Shown here: positions 17,020-25,746 of the stretch, piece after piece
Layout: each line of letters opens with the position of its first letter
How positions within the stretch are numbered: position 1 is the first letter of the stretch
Assembly (NCBI RefSeq): GCF_009745985.1
Contig: NZ_WFIX01000190.1
Span: 1-64,000 of the forward strand
Length of the DNA: 64,000 bases
Source of the DNA: Microbacterium karelineae
GTDB lineage: Bacteria; Actinomycetota; Actinomycetes; Actinomycetales; Microbacteriaceae
Direction of reading: 5' to 3'
Notes under the pieces: generated by a model
Seen by the model: the letters and a program-made list of their open reading frames with translations, nothing else
What the model was told of the DNA's origin: nothing
Databases searched by the model: none
Program-made: the position numbers and the translations under genes

Positions 17020-17379
17020 TCAGTTCTCGGCGCGCGCGGCGCGAAGCTGGGATTCGAGGTGGAACACCTCGGGGAAGGTCTCGGCGCTCTGATCTGCGCG
17101 GCCGTCCTGGGCGAGGAAGAAGGGCGCCATCTCGGCCTCCCATCTCGCGGCGACCTCGCTGCTCGCGAGATACGCCTGCGAGGCCGCGTCGTCGTCGGTC
17201 TCGTAGAAGCCGACGAGCTCGCCGCCGCCGAGGTGGAAGATCGAGTAGTTCCGGCGGCCCGAGGCCGCGATCTCGTCGAGCATCTCGGGCCTGACGGGGT
17301 CGTGGCGCCGCATGTACTCGTCGAGCATCTCGGGCTTCACGCGCAGCCGGAACGCGATGCGCTGGGTCTCGCTCGTCAT
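17020..17379 (-). CDS. rhaM: L-rhamnose mutarotase
   Basis: 119 aa, standard length. Interconverts alpha and beta L-rhamnopyranose. The ferredoxin-like fold is shown by RIAFRLRVKPEMLDEYMRRH, with the active His, then RNYSIFHLGGGELVGFYE and the C-terminal Trp/Met-rich stretch ARWEAEMAPFF. First gene of rhaM-rhaI-esterase-rhaEW-rhaB; the LacI operator at 17398-17411 is 18 bp before its start. Confidence 0.92.
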   Translation of the reverse strand: MTSETQRIAFRLRVKPEMLDEYMRRHDPVRPEMLDEIAASGRRNYSIFHLGGGELVGFYETDDDAASQAYLASSEVAARWEAEMAPFFLAQDGRADQSAETFPEVFHLESQLRAARAEN

Positions 17380-17397
17380 TGAGGTCCCTCCCTCGTC

Positions 17398-17411
17398 ATG
17401 AATCGTTTCAT
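17398..17411. promoter_or_regulatory. LacI operator of the rhamnose operon
   Basis: ATGAATCGTTTCAT, an imperfect palindrome with central CG, lies between rhaM and the divergent LacI gene. Its exact reverse complement occurs at 38298-38311 before an MFS sugar porter, which supports a real operator for the adjacent LacI protein. Confidence 0.7.
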
Positions 17412-17496
17412 TATGCCCATATCGGCCGGGGATGCGCAAGGCCGCGTTCGCCGCCCACCGCCCCGATAGGATCCAGGGAACACCTGAGGAGGTCGG

Positions 17497-18501
17497 ATGA
17501 CGGTCAGCATCCGCGACGTGGCGACCCGGGCCGGGGTCTCGGTCGGCACGGTCTCGAACGTGCTCAACCGCCCGAAGGCGGTCTCCGACGCGACGGTCGA
17601 CCGCGTGCGCCAGGCGATCGACGACCTCGGATACGTGCGCAACGACGCGGCACGCCAGCTGCGCGCCGGCCGCAGCACGACGGTGGGCCTCATCGTGCTC
17701 GATGCCGGCAACCCGTTCTTCGCCGACGTCGCGCGCGGCGCCGAGGACGCGGCCGCGCAGCGCGGGCTGTCGGTCCTCCTCGGCAACAGCGACGAGCGGC
17801 GCGATCGTGAAGACGCCTACCTGGCGCTGTTCGAGGAGCAGCGGGTCCGCGGCGTGCTCCTCTCCCCCAGCTCCGAGACGCTCGCGGCCGCCCGGCGCCT
17901 GCGCGACCACGGGATCCCCGTCGTCCTCGTCGACCGCACGGCGCCCGGATCCGACTTCTCGTCCGTCGCCGTCGACGACATCCGCGGCGGATCCATCGCG
18001 GCAGGGCACCTGCTCGAGCAGGGGCGCCGCCGCATCGCGTTCGTCGGCGGGCAGCGTTCGCTGCGCCAGGTCGCCGACCGCTTCGCGGGCGCCGAGCGCG
18101 CCGTCGCGAAGGTCGAGGGCGCGCACATCGAGCGCCTCCCCACCGACCAGCTGACCGTGCTCGCCGGACGCGACGCGGGCGCCGAGATCGCGGCGCGCGC
18201 GCCGGAGGACCGCCCTGACGCGATCTTCGCCGCCAACGACCTCGTGGCGGTCGGCGTGATGCAGGCGCTCGTGATGATGGGCTCCCTGCGTGTACCCGAG
18301 GACATCGCGCTCATCGGCTACGACGACATCGCGTTCGCACAGTCGACGGTCGTCCCGCTCACGTCGATCCGCCAGCCCGCGCAGCTCATCGGATCCACGG
18401 CCCTCGACGTTCTCGCCGCCCTCGCCGACGATCCGACGCGCGCCGCCGAGACGATCGAATACGAGCCAGAGCTCATCGTGCGGGAGTCGACCGGCGGCTG
18501 A
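17497..18501 (+). CDS. LacI-family regulator of rhamnose catabolism
   Basis: 334 aa. N-terminal HTH and hinge (SIRDVATRAGVSVGTVSNVL, then LRAGRSTTVGLIVLDAGNPF), followed by a periplasmic-binding-protein-like ligand domain with DAIFAANDLVAVGVMQAL and IALIGYDDIAFA. Divergent from rhaM with the operator ATGAATCGTTTCAT between, so it probably represses both and releases on L-rhamnose or rhamnulose. ATG at 17497 has GAGGAGG upstream. Converges on the sulfatase gene, separated by a strong hairpin. Confidence 0.9.
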   Translation: MTVSIRDVATRAGVSVGTVSNVLNRPKAVSDATVDRVRQAIDDLGYVRNDAARQLRAGRSTTVGLIVLDAGNPFFADVARGAEDAAAQRGLSVLLGNSDERRDREDAYLALFEEQRVRGVLLSPSSETLAAARRLRDHGIPVVLVDRTAPGSDFSSVAVDDIRGGSIAAGHLLEQGRRRIAFVGGQRSLRQVADRFAGAERAVAKVEGAHIERLPTDQLTVLAGRDAGAEIAARAPEDRPDAIFAANDLVAVGVMQALVMMGSLRVPEDIALIGYDDIAFAQSTVVPLTSIRQPAQLIGSTALDVLAALADDPTRAAETIEYEPELIVRESTGG

Positions 18502-18512
18502 CGCTCGCATCC

Positions 18513-18548
18513 CCGCGAGCGAGCACCTGTGCGGATGCTCGCTCGCGG
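18513..18548. terminator. Two-way hairpin between LacI gene and sulfatase
   Basis: Perfect 13-bp stem CCGCGAGCGAGCA / TGCTCGCTCGCGG with a 10-nt loop, 11 bp after the LacI stop and 7 bp after the convergent sulfatase stop. No T-run. Strong candidate for a bidirectional terminator. Confidence 0.75.
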
Positions 18549-18555
18549 CACCGCC

Positions 18556-20061
18556 TCAGCTCGAGCTGCGGATGTCGGCGACGTACTGCGCGACCCGCGC
18601 GAAGAGGGCCTCGTCATATGGCCCCCACTCGGGGCGCGGCGTGTCTTCGCCGCGGTAGGGCTCGTCGCCGTAGCGCGCCTGATAGTCGGCGAGCTTCCGC
18701 TCGAGGTCCGCGCGGACGTCGGCGTACGCGGGGTCCCCCGCGACGTTGCGCACCTCGGACGGATCCGCCCGCAGGTCGTACAGCTCCCATTCCGGTTCGA
18801 ACACGGCGTCGGAGGCGCCGGGCACGCCGAGGCCTGCGCCGTAGTAGTAGATGAGCTTGTGATCGGCGGTGCGGATCCCGTAGTGCGCGGGCGCGCCGTG
18901 GATGGGGTCGTCGTGCTCCCAGTAGCGGTAGTACGCGGCATCGGGCCAGTCGTCGACCTCCTCGCCGCGCAGCAGCGCGCGGAAGCTGCGCCCCTGCGAC
19001 GTCGGGAGCGCCTCGTCGGGATCCAGCCCGGCGACGTCGAGGAAGGTCGCCGCGAAGTCGACGTTCGTGATGATGCCCTCGCAGCGCGATCCGGCCGCGA
19101 TCTCCGCCGGCCAGCGCACGAGCATCGGCATCTGCAGGGACTGGTCGAACATGAGCCGCTTGTCGAACCAGCCGTGATCGCCGAGGAAGAACCCCTGATC
19201 CGAGGTGTAGACGACGAGGGTGTTCTCGGCGAGCCCCCGCTCATCGAGGTGGTCGAGCAGGCGGCCGACGTTGTCGTCGATCGACTGCACGGTCTGCAGG
19301 TAGTCGCGCATGTAGATCTGGTACTTCCAGCGCACGCGCGCCTCGCGGTTCTCGTCGCCGCGCAGGTGCTCGGGCACCTCCTGCTTCAGGTCGTCGGCGC
19401 CCATGTCGTCGGCGAGCGTCATGTGCACGCCCTGTACGGCCCGGCTGCGCGTCGCGTAGTCGTCGAAGAGCGTCTCGGGCTCGGGGATGGATCCGTCCGC
19501 GTAGAGGTGCCTGTGCTTCTCGTCGGGGATCCACGGGCGGTGCGGCGCCTTGTGGTGCACCATCGCGACGAACGGATCCTCGCCGACGGAGTCGATCCAG
19601 TCGAGCGCGAGGTCGGTGACGATGTCGGTCGCGTACCCCTTCACCGTGTGGTGCCCGCTCGCGTCGATCATCTCGGGGTCGATGTAGTCGCCCTGGCCGG
19701 GGAAGATCTTCCACGCGTCGAAGCCGCGCGGCTGCGCGATCTCCTGCTCGCCGAGGTGCCACTTGCCGAACATCCCCGTCCGGTAGCCGACCCCGCGCAG
19801 GGCGTCGATGAAGGTGGGGACGCGGTAGTCCATCTCGGTCCAGATCGACGAGACGCCGTTGATGTGGCTGTATGTGCCGGTGAGGATCGTCGCGCGCGAC
19901 GGGCTGCAGATCGAGTTCGTGCAGTACACGGCGTCCATGCGCACCCCCTCCTCGGCGAGGCGGTCGAGGTGCGGCGTGTGGTTGATCCGACTGCCGTACG
20001 CCGAGATGGCGTGGGCGGCGTGGTCGTCGGACATGATGAAGATGATGTTCGGGCGGTTCAT
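18556..20061 (-). CDS. Type I (formylglycine) sulfatase
   Basis: 501 aa, no signal peptide. The activation motif C-x-P-S-R appears as CSPSRATILTG (Cys52), to be oxidised to formylglycine; MSDDHAAHAISAYG gives the N-terminal metal aspartates, GKWHLG the conserved Lys/His, and YTSDQGFFLGDHG the second metal site. Hydrolyses a sulfate ester, probably on an imported sugar since it follows a sugar symporter and LacI gene in one operon (39 bp from the LacI stop). No formylglycine-generating enzyme is in the window. Confidence 0.88.
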   Translation of the reverse strand: MNRPNIIFIMSDDHAAHAISAYGSRINHTPHLDRLAEEGVRMDAVYCTNSICSPSRATILTGTYSHINGVSSIWTEMDYRVPTFIDALRGVGYRTGMFGKWHLGEQEIAQPRGFDAWKIFPGQGDYIDPEMIDASGHHTVKGYATDIVTDLALDWIDSVGEDPFVAMVHHKAPHRPWIPDEKHRHLYADGSIPEPETLFDDYATRSRAVQGVHMTLADDMGADDLKQEVPEHLRGDENREARVRWKYQIYMRDYLQTVQSIDDNVGRLLDHLDERGLAENTLVVYTSDQGFFLGDHGWFDKRLMFDQSLQMPMLVRWPAEIAAGSRCEGIITNVDFAATFLDVAGLDPDEALPTSQGRSFRALLRGEEVDDWPDAAYYRYWEHDDPIHGAPAHYGIRTADHKLIYYYGAGLGVPGASDAVFEPEWELYDLRADPSEVRNVAGDPAYADVRADLERKLADYQARYGDEPYRGEDTPRPEWGPYDEALFARVAQYVADIRSSS

Positions 20062-20100
20062 CGCGTCTCCTTCTCTCTTCGGGCTCTCTGCGGGCGGGTG

Positions 20101-21126
20101 TCAGCCGACGAGCGTCGGCGCGAGCAGCAGGTGCTCGGGGGCGGATCCGTCGCGGGCGGCCACGACGACGAGGCCTGCGCAGGCGCGGCCGCCCTCGGCG
20201 AGGGGGAGGCTGGCGTAGCTGACGCCGGGCCACAGCGCCGGATCCAGGGCGCCCGCGGCGAGGCCGACGACGCGGCAGCGGGGGTCGCGGGCGCGCGCGG
20301 TCGCGAACACGGTTTCGACGTCGGCGCCCCACGAGCACACGAAGGCGGTCGTGTCGGGCGGCGCGGCGCGCGCGTCGAGCAGTTCGCCGATGCGGCGCGC
20401 GAGGTCGGCTCGGTGGTCGATGCCGGTCTCCGACGCGTCGATCGCGGCGAGCGATGCCGAGGTGATGGTCGTCTGCAGCACGTGGACGGCGACGTCCGGG
20501 TGAGCCGCGAGCTCGCGGAACATCGCCTGCTCGCGCACGCGCTCGGCGTGGGAGGCGATCTCGGGGCGCACATAGTGCACGGTGCGCACGCCGTCTGCGA
20601 CGAGGCGCTCGACGACGAGCTGGACGCCCCGCGCGTAGTCGAAGTCGACGGTCGAGTACGCGACGTCGGCGGATCCGCAGTCGATCGCCCCGAACGGGAT
20701 GTCGTGCTCCGCGATGGCGCGGGCGAGGTCGTCTGGTACGGCGTGGTCGTCGTGCCCGACGAACACGAGCCCGTCGAGCTGCCCGCTCCGCACGGCGTCC
20801 ACCCCGGCGAGATGGTCGCGCGTCGCGAGGAACATGAGCTGATACCCCTCCGCAGCGACGCCTTGGGCCAGCCCGTCCGCGATCGCGGCGTAGCGCGGAT
20901 AGGCGAGCGGCTTGTCGAGGATCACTCCGATGAGCCGGGCCGCGCGCTGCCGCAGCGACCGTGCGAGCGAGTTGGGCACGTAGCCGATCTCGCGGGCGAT
21001 GCGACGGATCCGAGATCGGGTGCGCTCGGCGAGAGGGAAGTCGCTGTTCTCGTTGAGCGCGTAGGACACGGCCGACACGGAGACGCCGGCTCGCTCGGCG
21101 ACATCACGGAGGGTGGGGCGCTTCAT
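20101..21126 (-). CDS. LacI-family regulator of the symporter/sulfatase operon
   Basis: 341 aa. HTH LRDVAERAGVSVSAVSYAL and hinge region SLARSLRQRAARLIGVIL, then a ligand-binding domain. It starts 3 bp after the GPH symporter stop and precedes the sulfatase, so it is autoregulated within the operon. The obvious target is the double operator at 22616-22658. The ligand is probably a sulfated or otherwise modified sugar; not identified. Confidence 0.88.
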   Translation of the reverse strand: MKRPTLRDVAERAGVSVSAVSYALNENSDFPLAERTRSRIRRIAREIGYVPNSLARSLRQRAARLIGVILDKPLAYPRYAAIADGLAQGVAAEGYQLMFLATRDHLAGVDAVRSGQLDGLVFVGHDDHAVPDDLARAIAEHDIPFGAIDCGSADVAYSTVDFDYARGVQLVVERLVADGVRTVHYVRPEIASHAERVREQAMFRELAAHPDVAVHVLQTTITSASLAAIDASETGIDHRADLARRIGELLDARAAPPDTTAFVCSWGADVETVFATARARDPRCRVVGLAAGALDPALWPGVSYASLPLAEGGRACAGLVVVAARDGSAPEHLLLAPTLVG

Positions 21127-21129
21127 GGA

Positions 21130-22560
21130 TCAGCCCTCGGTCGGCGCGGCGCGGTCCGCGTGCCGCGCCGCGAGCACATCGACGTTGTCCGCGACGCGGC
21201 GCCTGCTGAGGGGATACCACGTGAGCAGCATCACGGCCGCGACGCCGTACAGCACGGCCGGCACGAGAGTCGAGATCGCGTAGATCCCGTCGATCGTCGC
21301 GGCCGACTGCTGCACGCCGCCCTCCTGATAGCCGACGATGCCGAGCGCGATCCCGCCGGCGCCTCCCGCGAGCGCGAAACCGAGCTTGCGGGCCCACGTG
21401 TTGATCGCGTAGACCGTGCCGTCGTCGCGCTCACCCGTGCGCACCTCCTCGTAGTCGACCACGTCGGCGATCAGCGCCCAGACGAGCAGGTTGTAGGTGC
21501 CGACGCCGAAACCCGCGACGACCGAGAGCACGATGAACGCCCACGGCGAGGTGACGTGCAGCAGGAACATGAGGAGGAACACGGCCGCGCTGACGAGCAG
21601 CATGCCCGCGATGAACTCGCGTTTGCCGATCCGGCGCGCGACGGCGGCGGCGAACGGCGCGAGGACCAGGCCCGGCAGGAAGCTCGCGAGCTGCGCGGGC
21701 CCCGACAGCGCGCCGTTGTTGAAGTGGTTCAGCCAGAGGTACGCCGCCATGGCGTTCACGAGCAGGCCGGCGAGCATGAGGATCAGGTTCGATCCCATGA
21801 GCGCGATCAGCGCGCGGTTCGTCGCAAGCGAGCGCAGGAGCGTCGCGAAGGAGGCGCGCTCGCGCGGCTCGGCCTTGACCCGCTCGCTCGTGAGCCGATA
21901 GCAGAAGGCGTAGTAGACGACGGCGGCCGCAGCGAAGGCGATGCCGATGCCGAAGAACGCCCCGGGACGTACGGTCGACACGCCGTCGACCGTGCCGTAG
22001 ATGACGAGCGGCGGCACGAGCGCGACGAAGATGCCCGCGATGTTCGCGCCGATGCCGCGGAAGACCGACAGCGACGAGCGCTGCCCCGGATCCGGTGTGA
22101 TGACCGCCGCGAGGGAGCCGTAGGAGATGTTGACCATCGTGTAGAACACGGATCCCCACAGCACGTAGGTGACGACGGCGTAGGTGAGCTTCGCCCCATA
22201 GGCCCACTCCGCGACGAAGGGCGCGTACATGAGGGCGCTCATCACGGCGAGCGGGACGGCGGCGCGCAGGATCCACGGACGGAATCGCCCGTTCGGCGAT
22301 GGCCGATGCGCGTCGAGGAAGCGGCCCCACCCGACGTCGGTGAACGCGTCGAGGAGCCTCGTCAGAAGGAACAGCAGGCCGACGTGGCCCGCCTGCAGGC
22401 CGGCGACATCTGTGAAGTAGACCATGAGGTACGACGACGCGAGGAGGAACAGGAAGTCGTTTCCGAGGTCGCCGAAGAGATAGCCGACGCGGTCGCGCCA
22501 TCCGAACGGGCGGGCGGTGCTCAGCGCCCTGGTCAGTGTGGTCTGCTGCGGGCGATTCAC
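21130..22560 (-). CDS. GPH-family (MelB-like) sugar:cation symporter
   Basis: 476 aa, about 12 membrane segments. Family marks: GYLFGDLGNDFLFLLASSY in helix 1, LLDAFTDVGWGRFLDAH matching the R-x-D-D-x-x-D-P-type cation region of MelB/GPH proteins, and GRFRPWILRAAVPLA. GPH symporters move glycosides, often uronides or pentosides, with H+ or Na+. First gene of the symporter-LacI-sulfatase operon; the operator palindrome lies 56 bp upstream. Confidence 0.88.
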   Translation of the reverse strand: MNRPQQTTLTRALSTARPFGWRDRVGYLFGDLGNDFLFLLASSYLMVYFTDVAGLQAGHVGLLFLLTRLLDAFTDVGWGRFLDAHRPSPNGRFRPWILRAAVPLAVMSALMYAPFVAEWAYGAKLTYAVVTYVLWGSVFYTMVNISYGSLAAVITPDPGQRSSLSVFRGIGANIAGIFVALVPPLVIYGTVDGVSTVRPGAFFGIGIAFAAAAVVYYAFCYRLTSERVKAEPRERASFATLLRSLATNRALIALMGSNLILMLAGLLVNAMAAYLWLNHFNNGALSGPAQLASFLPGLVLAPFAAAVARRIGKREFIAGMLLVSAAVFLLMFLLHVTSPWAFIVLSVVAGFGVGTYNLLVWALIADVVDYEEVRTGERDDGTVYAINTWARKLGFALAGGAGGIALGIVGYQEGGVQQSAATIDGIYAISTLVPAVLYGVAAVMLLTWYPLSRRRVADNVDVLAARHADRAAPTEG

Positions 22561-22615
22561 GGTTCCTCCTCGAGCGTGAGACGTCCGCGACTTCGCGGCG
22601 TCGAGGTCACGCTAC

Positions 22616-22658
22616 GGAGTTCAATCGTTTGAAACAAACATTCAAACGATTGAACTCC
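22616..22658. promoter_or_regulatory. Double LacI operator as perfect 43-bp palindrome
   Basis: Two 18-bp arms, GGAGTTCAATCGTTTGAA and its exact complement, flank 7 nt (ACAAACA, 22634-22640). Each arm contains TTCAATCGTTTGAA, a LacI-type half-symmetric site with central CG. It lies before the GPH symporter start (22560) and only 7 bp beyond the flavin reductase stop (22666), so it may both bind the LacI protein at 20101-21126 and end transcripts of the upstream operon as a hairpin. Confidence 0.75.
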
Positions 22659-22665
22659 GGCAGGC

Positions 22666-23268
22666 TCACCCGCCGGGGACGGGCGGAAGCTCCACGACGT
22701 CGCCGAGGCCGCTGTACCGGGGCCCCGCGAGACGGCCGACTGGGCGCAGCAGCTCCGTGTCGATGCGCCCGTCGACCATCACCGACTCGTCGACGTGCCA
22801 TCCGACGACGCGGCCGACGACGAACTGTCCGCCCGTGGGGCTGAACTCGATCGTCCGCTCGTGCACGCACTCCATGCTGACCTTCGCCGCGGCGAGGCGC
22901 GGGACATCCACCTTCTCGGATCCGGCCAGGTCGAGCCCCTGCGCCTCCGCCTCGCTCACATCGGGGGCGAGGAACGCGCTGCTGCCGTGAACCTGCTCGA
23001 TGAGATCGTCGGTCGCGACGTTGACGACGTATTGGCCGTCGCGCTCGATGTTCTCGATCGTGTCCTTGCGTCCCGTCGGGCGGCGGTTGATCGTGAACCC
23101 CAGCATCGCGGGATGCTGGCTGACCCACGCGAACGAGCTGAAGGGGGCGAGGTTGACGGTGTGGGGCGGGATGCCGCTCGTGACCCACGCGATCGGGCGC
23201 GGCACGACGGATCCGACGAGCAGGCGGTAGGTCGCGGCGGGGTCCAGCGGCGCGGCGTCGATGAACAT
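22666..23268 (-). CDS. Flavin reductase family protein (FMN-binding split barrel)
   Basis: 200 aa. The split-barrel flavin domain is indicated by LLVGSVVPRPIAWVTSG, VNLAPFSSFAWVSQHPAMLGFT and KDTIENIERDGQYVVNVA. Relatives reduce FMN with NAD(P)H for two-component monooxygenases or act on aromatic compounds directly. Last gene of the nine-gene operon, starting at the base after the maleylpyruvate isomerase stop. No monooxygenase partner is in the window, so its role in gentisate-type metabolism is open; it might feed an unlinked ring hydroxylase. Confidence 0.8.
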   Translation of the reverse strand: MFIDAAPLDPAATYRLLVGSVVPRPIAWVTSGIPPHTVNLAPFSSFAWVSQHPAMLGFTINRRPTGRKDTIENIERDGQYVVNVATDDLIEQVHGSSAFLAPDVSEAEAQGLDLAGSEKVDVPRLAAAKVSMECVHERTIEFSPTGGQFVVGRVVGWHVDESVMVDGRIDTELLRPVGRLAGPRYSGLGDVVELPPVPGG

Positions 23269-23823
23269 CTACAGGCTCCTTGCGGTGAAGGGATTCGGGA
23301 GGGGCAGGCCGCCGAGGATCTCGGGCGGCACGTCGCGCTCGAGCGCGACGCCGTCGAGGTCGAGCGCCCTACCCCACAACTCGCGCGCGCGATGGCGCAC
23401 GGTCGACCATGGCGTGATCTCCGCGGCGCCCGCGGTGCGGATCGGCCGGCGCCATCCGTCCGCAGGGAGATCACGCCACTCGACGTTGAGATGGACAGCC
23501 GCATGCGCCGCGAGGTTGCGGAGCGCCTCGGCCGGCAGCGTCGCGGCGAAGTCGATCTCGTCGCGCCGGGCACCGGGCGCCGCGAGCGACGGCGGATCAT
23601 CCGATGTGCGGACCGCCTCGACGACGCGCGCGACCTCGCGGGCCTCGAGCGCGACATGGGCGACGATCCGCGCGCGGGAGAAGCCGGGCACGCGCGACGG
23701 CCCCGCCAGGTCGCGGTCGGGCAGGTCGCCGAGTACGCGGGCGTAGAAGGCCTGCCCTCGGCGGGCGAGCAGGAGATCCGCGGCGAGCGCCGGGTCCGCG
23801 ACATCGTCGGTCCGCCCAGGCAT
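23269..23823 (-). CDS. Maleylpyruvate isomerase family protein (mycothiol-dependent type)
   Basis: 184 aa, DinB-like four-helix fold. GFSRARIVAHVALEAREVARVV matches the N-terminal MDMPI helix with the first Zn-binding His. In the second Zn region, where the family has R-E-x-x-x-H, this protein reads RARELWGRALDLDG, so the His appears to be Arg. It would turn maleylpyruvate into fumarylpyruvate between gentisate dioxygenase and the hydrolase encoded just upstream (TGATG overlap). The context is strong, the altered ligand weakens the exact call; it is also shorter than the ~240-aa classical enzyme. Confidence 0.7.
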   Translation of the reverse strand: MPGRTDDVADPALAADLLLARRGQAFYARVLGDLPDRDLAGPSRVPGFSRARIVAHVALEAREVARVVEAVRTSDDPPSLAAPGARRDEIDFAATLPAEALRNLAAHAAVHLNVEWRDLPADGWRRPIRTAGAAEITPWSTVRHRARELWGRALDLDGVALERDVPPEILGGLPLPNPFTARSL

Positions 23824-24662
23824 CAGTCGGCCTCGAAGCGGATCCGGTTCCGCAGCTCGCCGAGGCCGTCGACGGCGGTCACCAGTTCGTCGCCGTCCCG
23901 CAGATAGCGGGCGGGCGTCCGTGCGTGCCCGACCCCGCCCGGCGTGCCGGTCGCGATGATGTCGCCGGGAGCGAGCGGGAGGATCCGCGAGACGTACGAC
24001 ACGAGCTCGGCGGGCGAGAACACGAGGTCGTCCGTCGCCGCGTCCTGCACGATCTCGCCCTCGACCTCACAGCGGATCCGCGCGCCGAGCGAGAACTCGT
24101 CGGCCGTCCGCATCACGGGGCCGACGGGCGTCGTGCGGGCGAAGTTCTTCCCCTGCAACCACTCGACCGTGCGGTTCTGCCAGTCGCGCATCGAGATGTC
24201 GTTGAGAACCGTGAACCCGGCGATCGCGTCGGCCGCATCGCCGTCGTCGACGTCAGCCGCCTCGCGGCCGATCACGATCGCGAGCTCGGCCTCCCAGTCG
24301 ACGGCGGCCGAGGCGCGCGCGGACACGACGATGTCGTCGTACGGCCCTGTCAGGGTCGTGGCGAACTTCGCGAACAGCGTCGGATGCGCGGGGAGGCCGC
24401 GCCCCATCTCGAGGATGTGGCTGCGGTAGTTCAGTCCGACGCACAGGATCTTCGCGGGGCGCGGCACGACGGGGGCCCAGCGGTCGGGCGCGATCTCGCC
24501 CCGCGGGATCGCGCGGCCGTCCGCCGACGAGGCGAGCTCGCGCCAGTCGTGGCGCGCGAGCAGCGCTCCGACATCCGCGACACCCGGGATCGGCGTGACC
24601 GCGTCGTCTCGGACCACGACAGCCATCGTGCCGCCGGCGCTTCGGAGGGTTGCGAGCCTCAT
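23823..24662 (-). CDS. Fumarylpyruvate hydrolase (fumarylacetoacetate hydrolase family)
   Basis: 279 aa. Cleaves fumarylpyruvate to fumarate and pyruvate, the last gentisate step. The FAH core is shown by CVGLNYRSHILEMG, the metal-binding acidic residues in VDWEAELAIVIGREA, GFTVLNDISMRDWQ and GDIIATGTPGGVGHAR. The frame is open further upstream through the dioxygenase gene; ATG 24662 overlaps the dioxygenase stop as ATGA and begins the natural MRLATLR start. Generic acylpyruvase activity is the alternative. Confidence 0.85.
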   Translation of the reverse strand: MRLATLRSAGGTMAVVVRDDAVTPIPGVADVGALLARHDWRELASSADGRAIPRGEIAPDRWAPVVPRPAKILCVGLNYRSHILEMGRGLPAHPTLFAKFATTLTGPYDDIVVSARASAAVDWEAELAIVIGREAADVDDGDAADAIAGFTVLNDISMRDWQNRTVEWLQGKNFARTTPVGPVMRTADEFSLGARIRCEVEGEIVQDAATDDLVFSPAELVSYVSRILPLAPGDIIATGTPGGVGHARTPARYLRDGDELVTAVDGLGELRNRIRFEAD

Positions 24663-25744
24663 CGTGCGCCGTCCCGCTCGGGAACGTATGTCCGGGCGAA
24701 TCCGAGCCGCTCGATCACGGGGGCGTCGCTGAACCGGAACAGGTCGAACTCGGTCTCGGCGCGAAGCGACCACGGCACCCAGCTGGGCACGACGAACAGA
24801 TCGCCCGTCTCCAGCCGGTGGGTCTCGTCGCCGAGGACGACCTCGCCGCGCCCCTCGAAGACCTGCCAGACGGAGGATCCGACCTCGTGACGCGCGGGCG
24901 TCACGGCCCCGCGACGCAGGCGATGGAACTCGCATCGGATCGTCGGCATGACGTCCCCGGCCGTCGTGGGGTTCGTGTATCGGATGGCGGCGTGCCCCTG
25001 CTCGACCGTGGCGGGATATCCCTCGTCCTCCAGCGCGAGCTGCTCTCGCAGCGCCGCCTCGGTGTGCTCCCATCGATAGGCGCTCAGCGGCGAGCTCACG
25101 CGCGACTCGAGGCCCGACAGGGGGCGGATCCCGGGGTGCGCCCAGAGACGCTCGGCGCGCGACACGTCGGGCGAGGCCTCGTCGGTGACGCGATCGGATC
25201 CGTACTCGAAGAAGCCCACGTCCGTGTGGTTCGACAGGGGGATATCGAGCCCGTCGATCCACGCCATCGGCTCGGCGGTGTCGTTGTGGTGACCGTGGAA
25301 GTTCCACCCCGGGGTAAGCAGGAGATCGCCGCGCGACATCCGCACGGGGTCGCCGTTGACGACCGTCCACACCCCCTCGCCCTCCACGACGAACCGGAAG
25401 GCGTTCTGGCTGTGGCGGTGCTCGGGCGCGGTCTCGTGGCCACCGAGGTACTGGATCGCGCACCACAGGGTCGGCGTCGCGTACGCCGTGCCGGGCAGGC
25501 CCGGGTTGCGCAGACCGATCGCGCGGCGCTCGCCCCCGCGACCGACGGGCACGAGGTCGCCGGAGCGTCGTGCGATGTCGTACAGAGCGCTCCAGCGCCA
25601 CACGTGCGGCACGGCGGCCGGCGCGGGCGTCATCGGCATGAGGTCATCGCGCTGGGTCCAGAGCGGCGCCGTCGAGTTCGCCTCGAAGTCGGCGTACAGC
25701 TGCTCGAGCTCGGGCGAATCGATCCGCCCGTCCATCGTGTCCAT
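24659..25744 (-). CDS. Gentisate 1,2-dioxygenase (bicupin)
   Basis: 361 aa. Fe(II) enzyme opening gentisate (2,5-dihydroxybenzoate) to maleylpyruvate. The first cupin (about residues 85-165) has the H-x-H metal pair in APEHRHSQNAFRFVVEGEG and the later His in GWNFHGHHND; a second cupin follows (about 255-340) with VTPARHEVGSSVWQVFEGRGE. Length and motifs match gentisate and salicylate dioxygenases. ATG 25744 is 2 bp after the GH3-TetR stop with GGAGGAG before it. Salicylate or 1-hydroxy-2-naphthoate dioxygenase are alternatives. Confidence 0.85.
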   Translation of the reverse strand: MDTMDGRIDSPELEQLYADFEANSTAPLWTQRDDLMPMTPAPAAVPHVWRWSALYDIARRSGDLVPVGRGGERRAIGLRNPGLPGTAYATPTLWCAIQYLGGHETAPEHRHSQNAFRFVVEGEGVWTVVNGDPVRMSRGDLLLTPGWNFHGHHNDTAEPMAWIDGLDIPLSNHTDVGFFEYGSDRVTDEASPDVSRAERLWAHPGIRPLSGLESRVSSPLSAYRWEHTEAALREQLALEDEGYPATVEQGHAAIRYTNPTTAGDVMPTIRCEFHRLRRGAVTPARHEVGSSVWQVFEGRGEVVLGDETHRLETGDLFVVPSWVPWSLRAETEFDLFRFSDAPVIERLGFARTYVPERDGAR

Positions 25745-25746
25745 GG

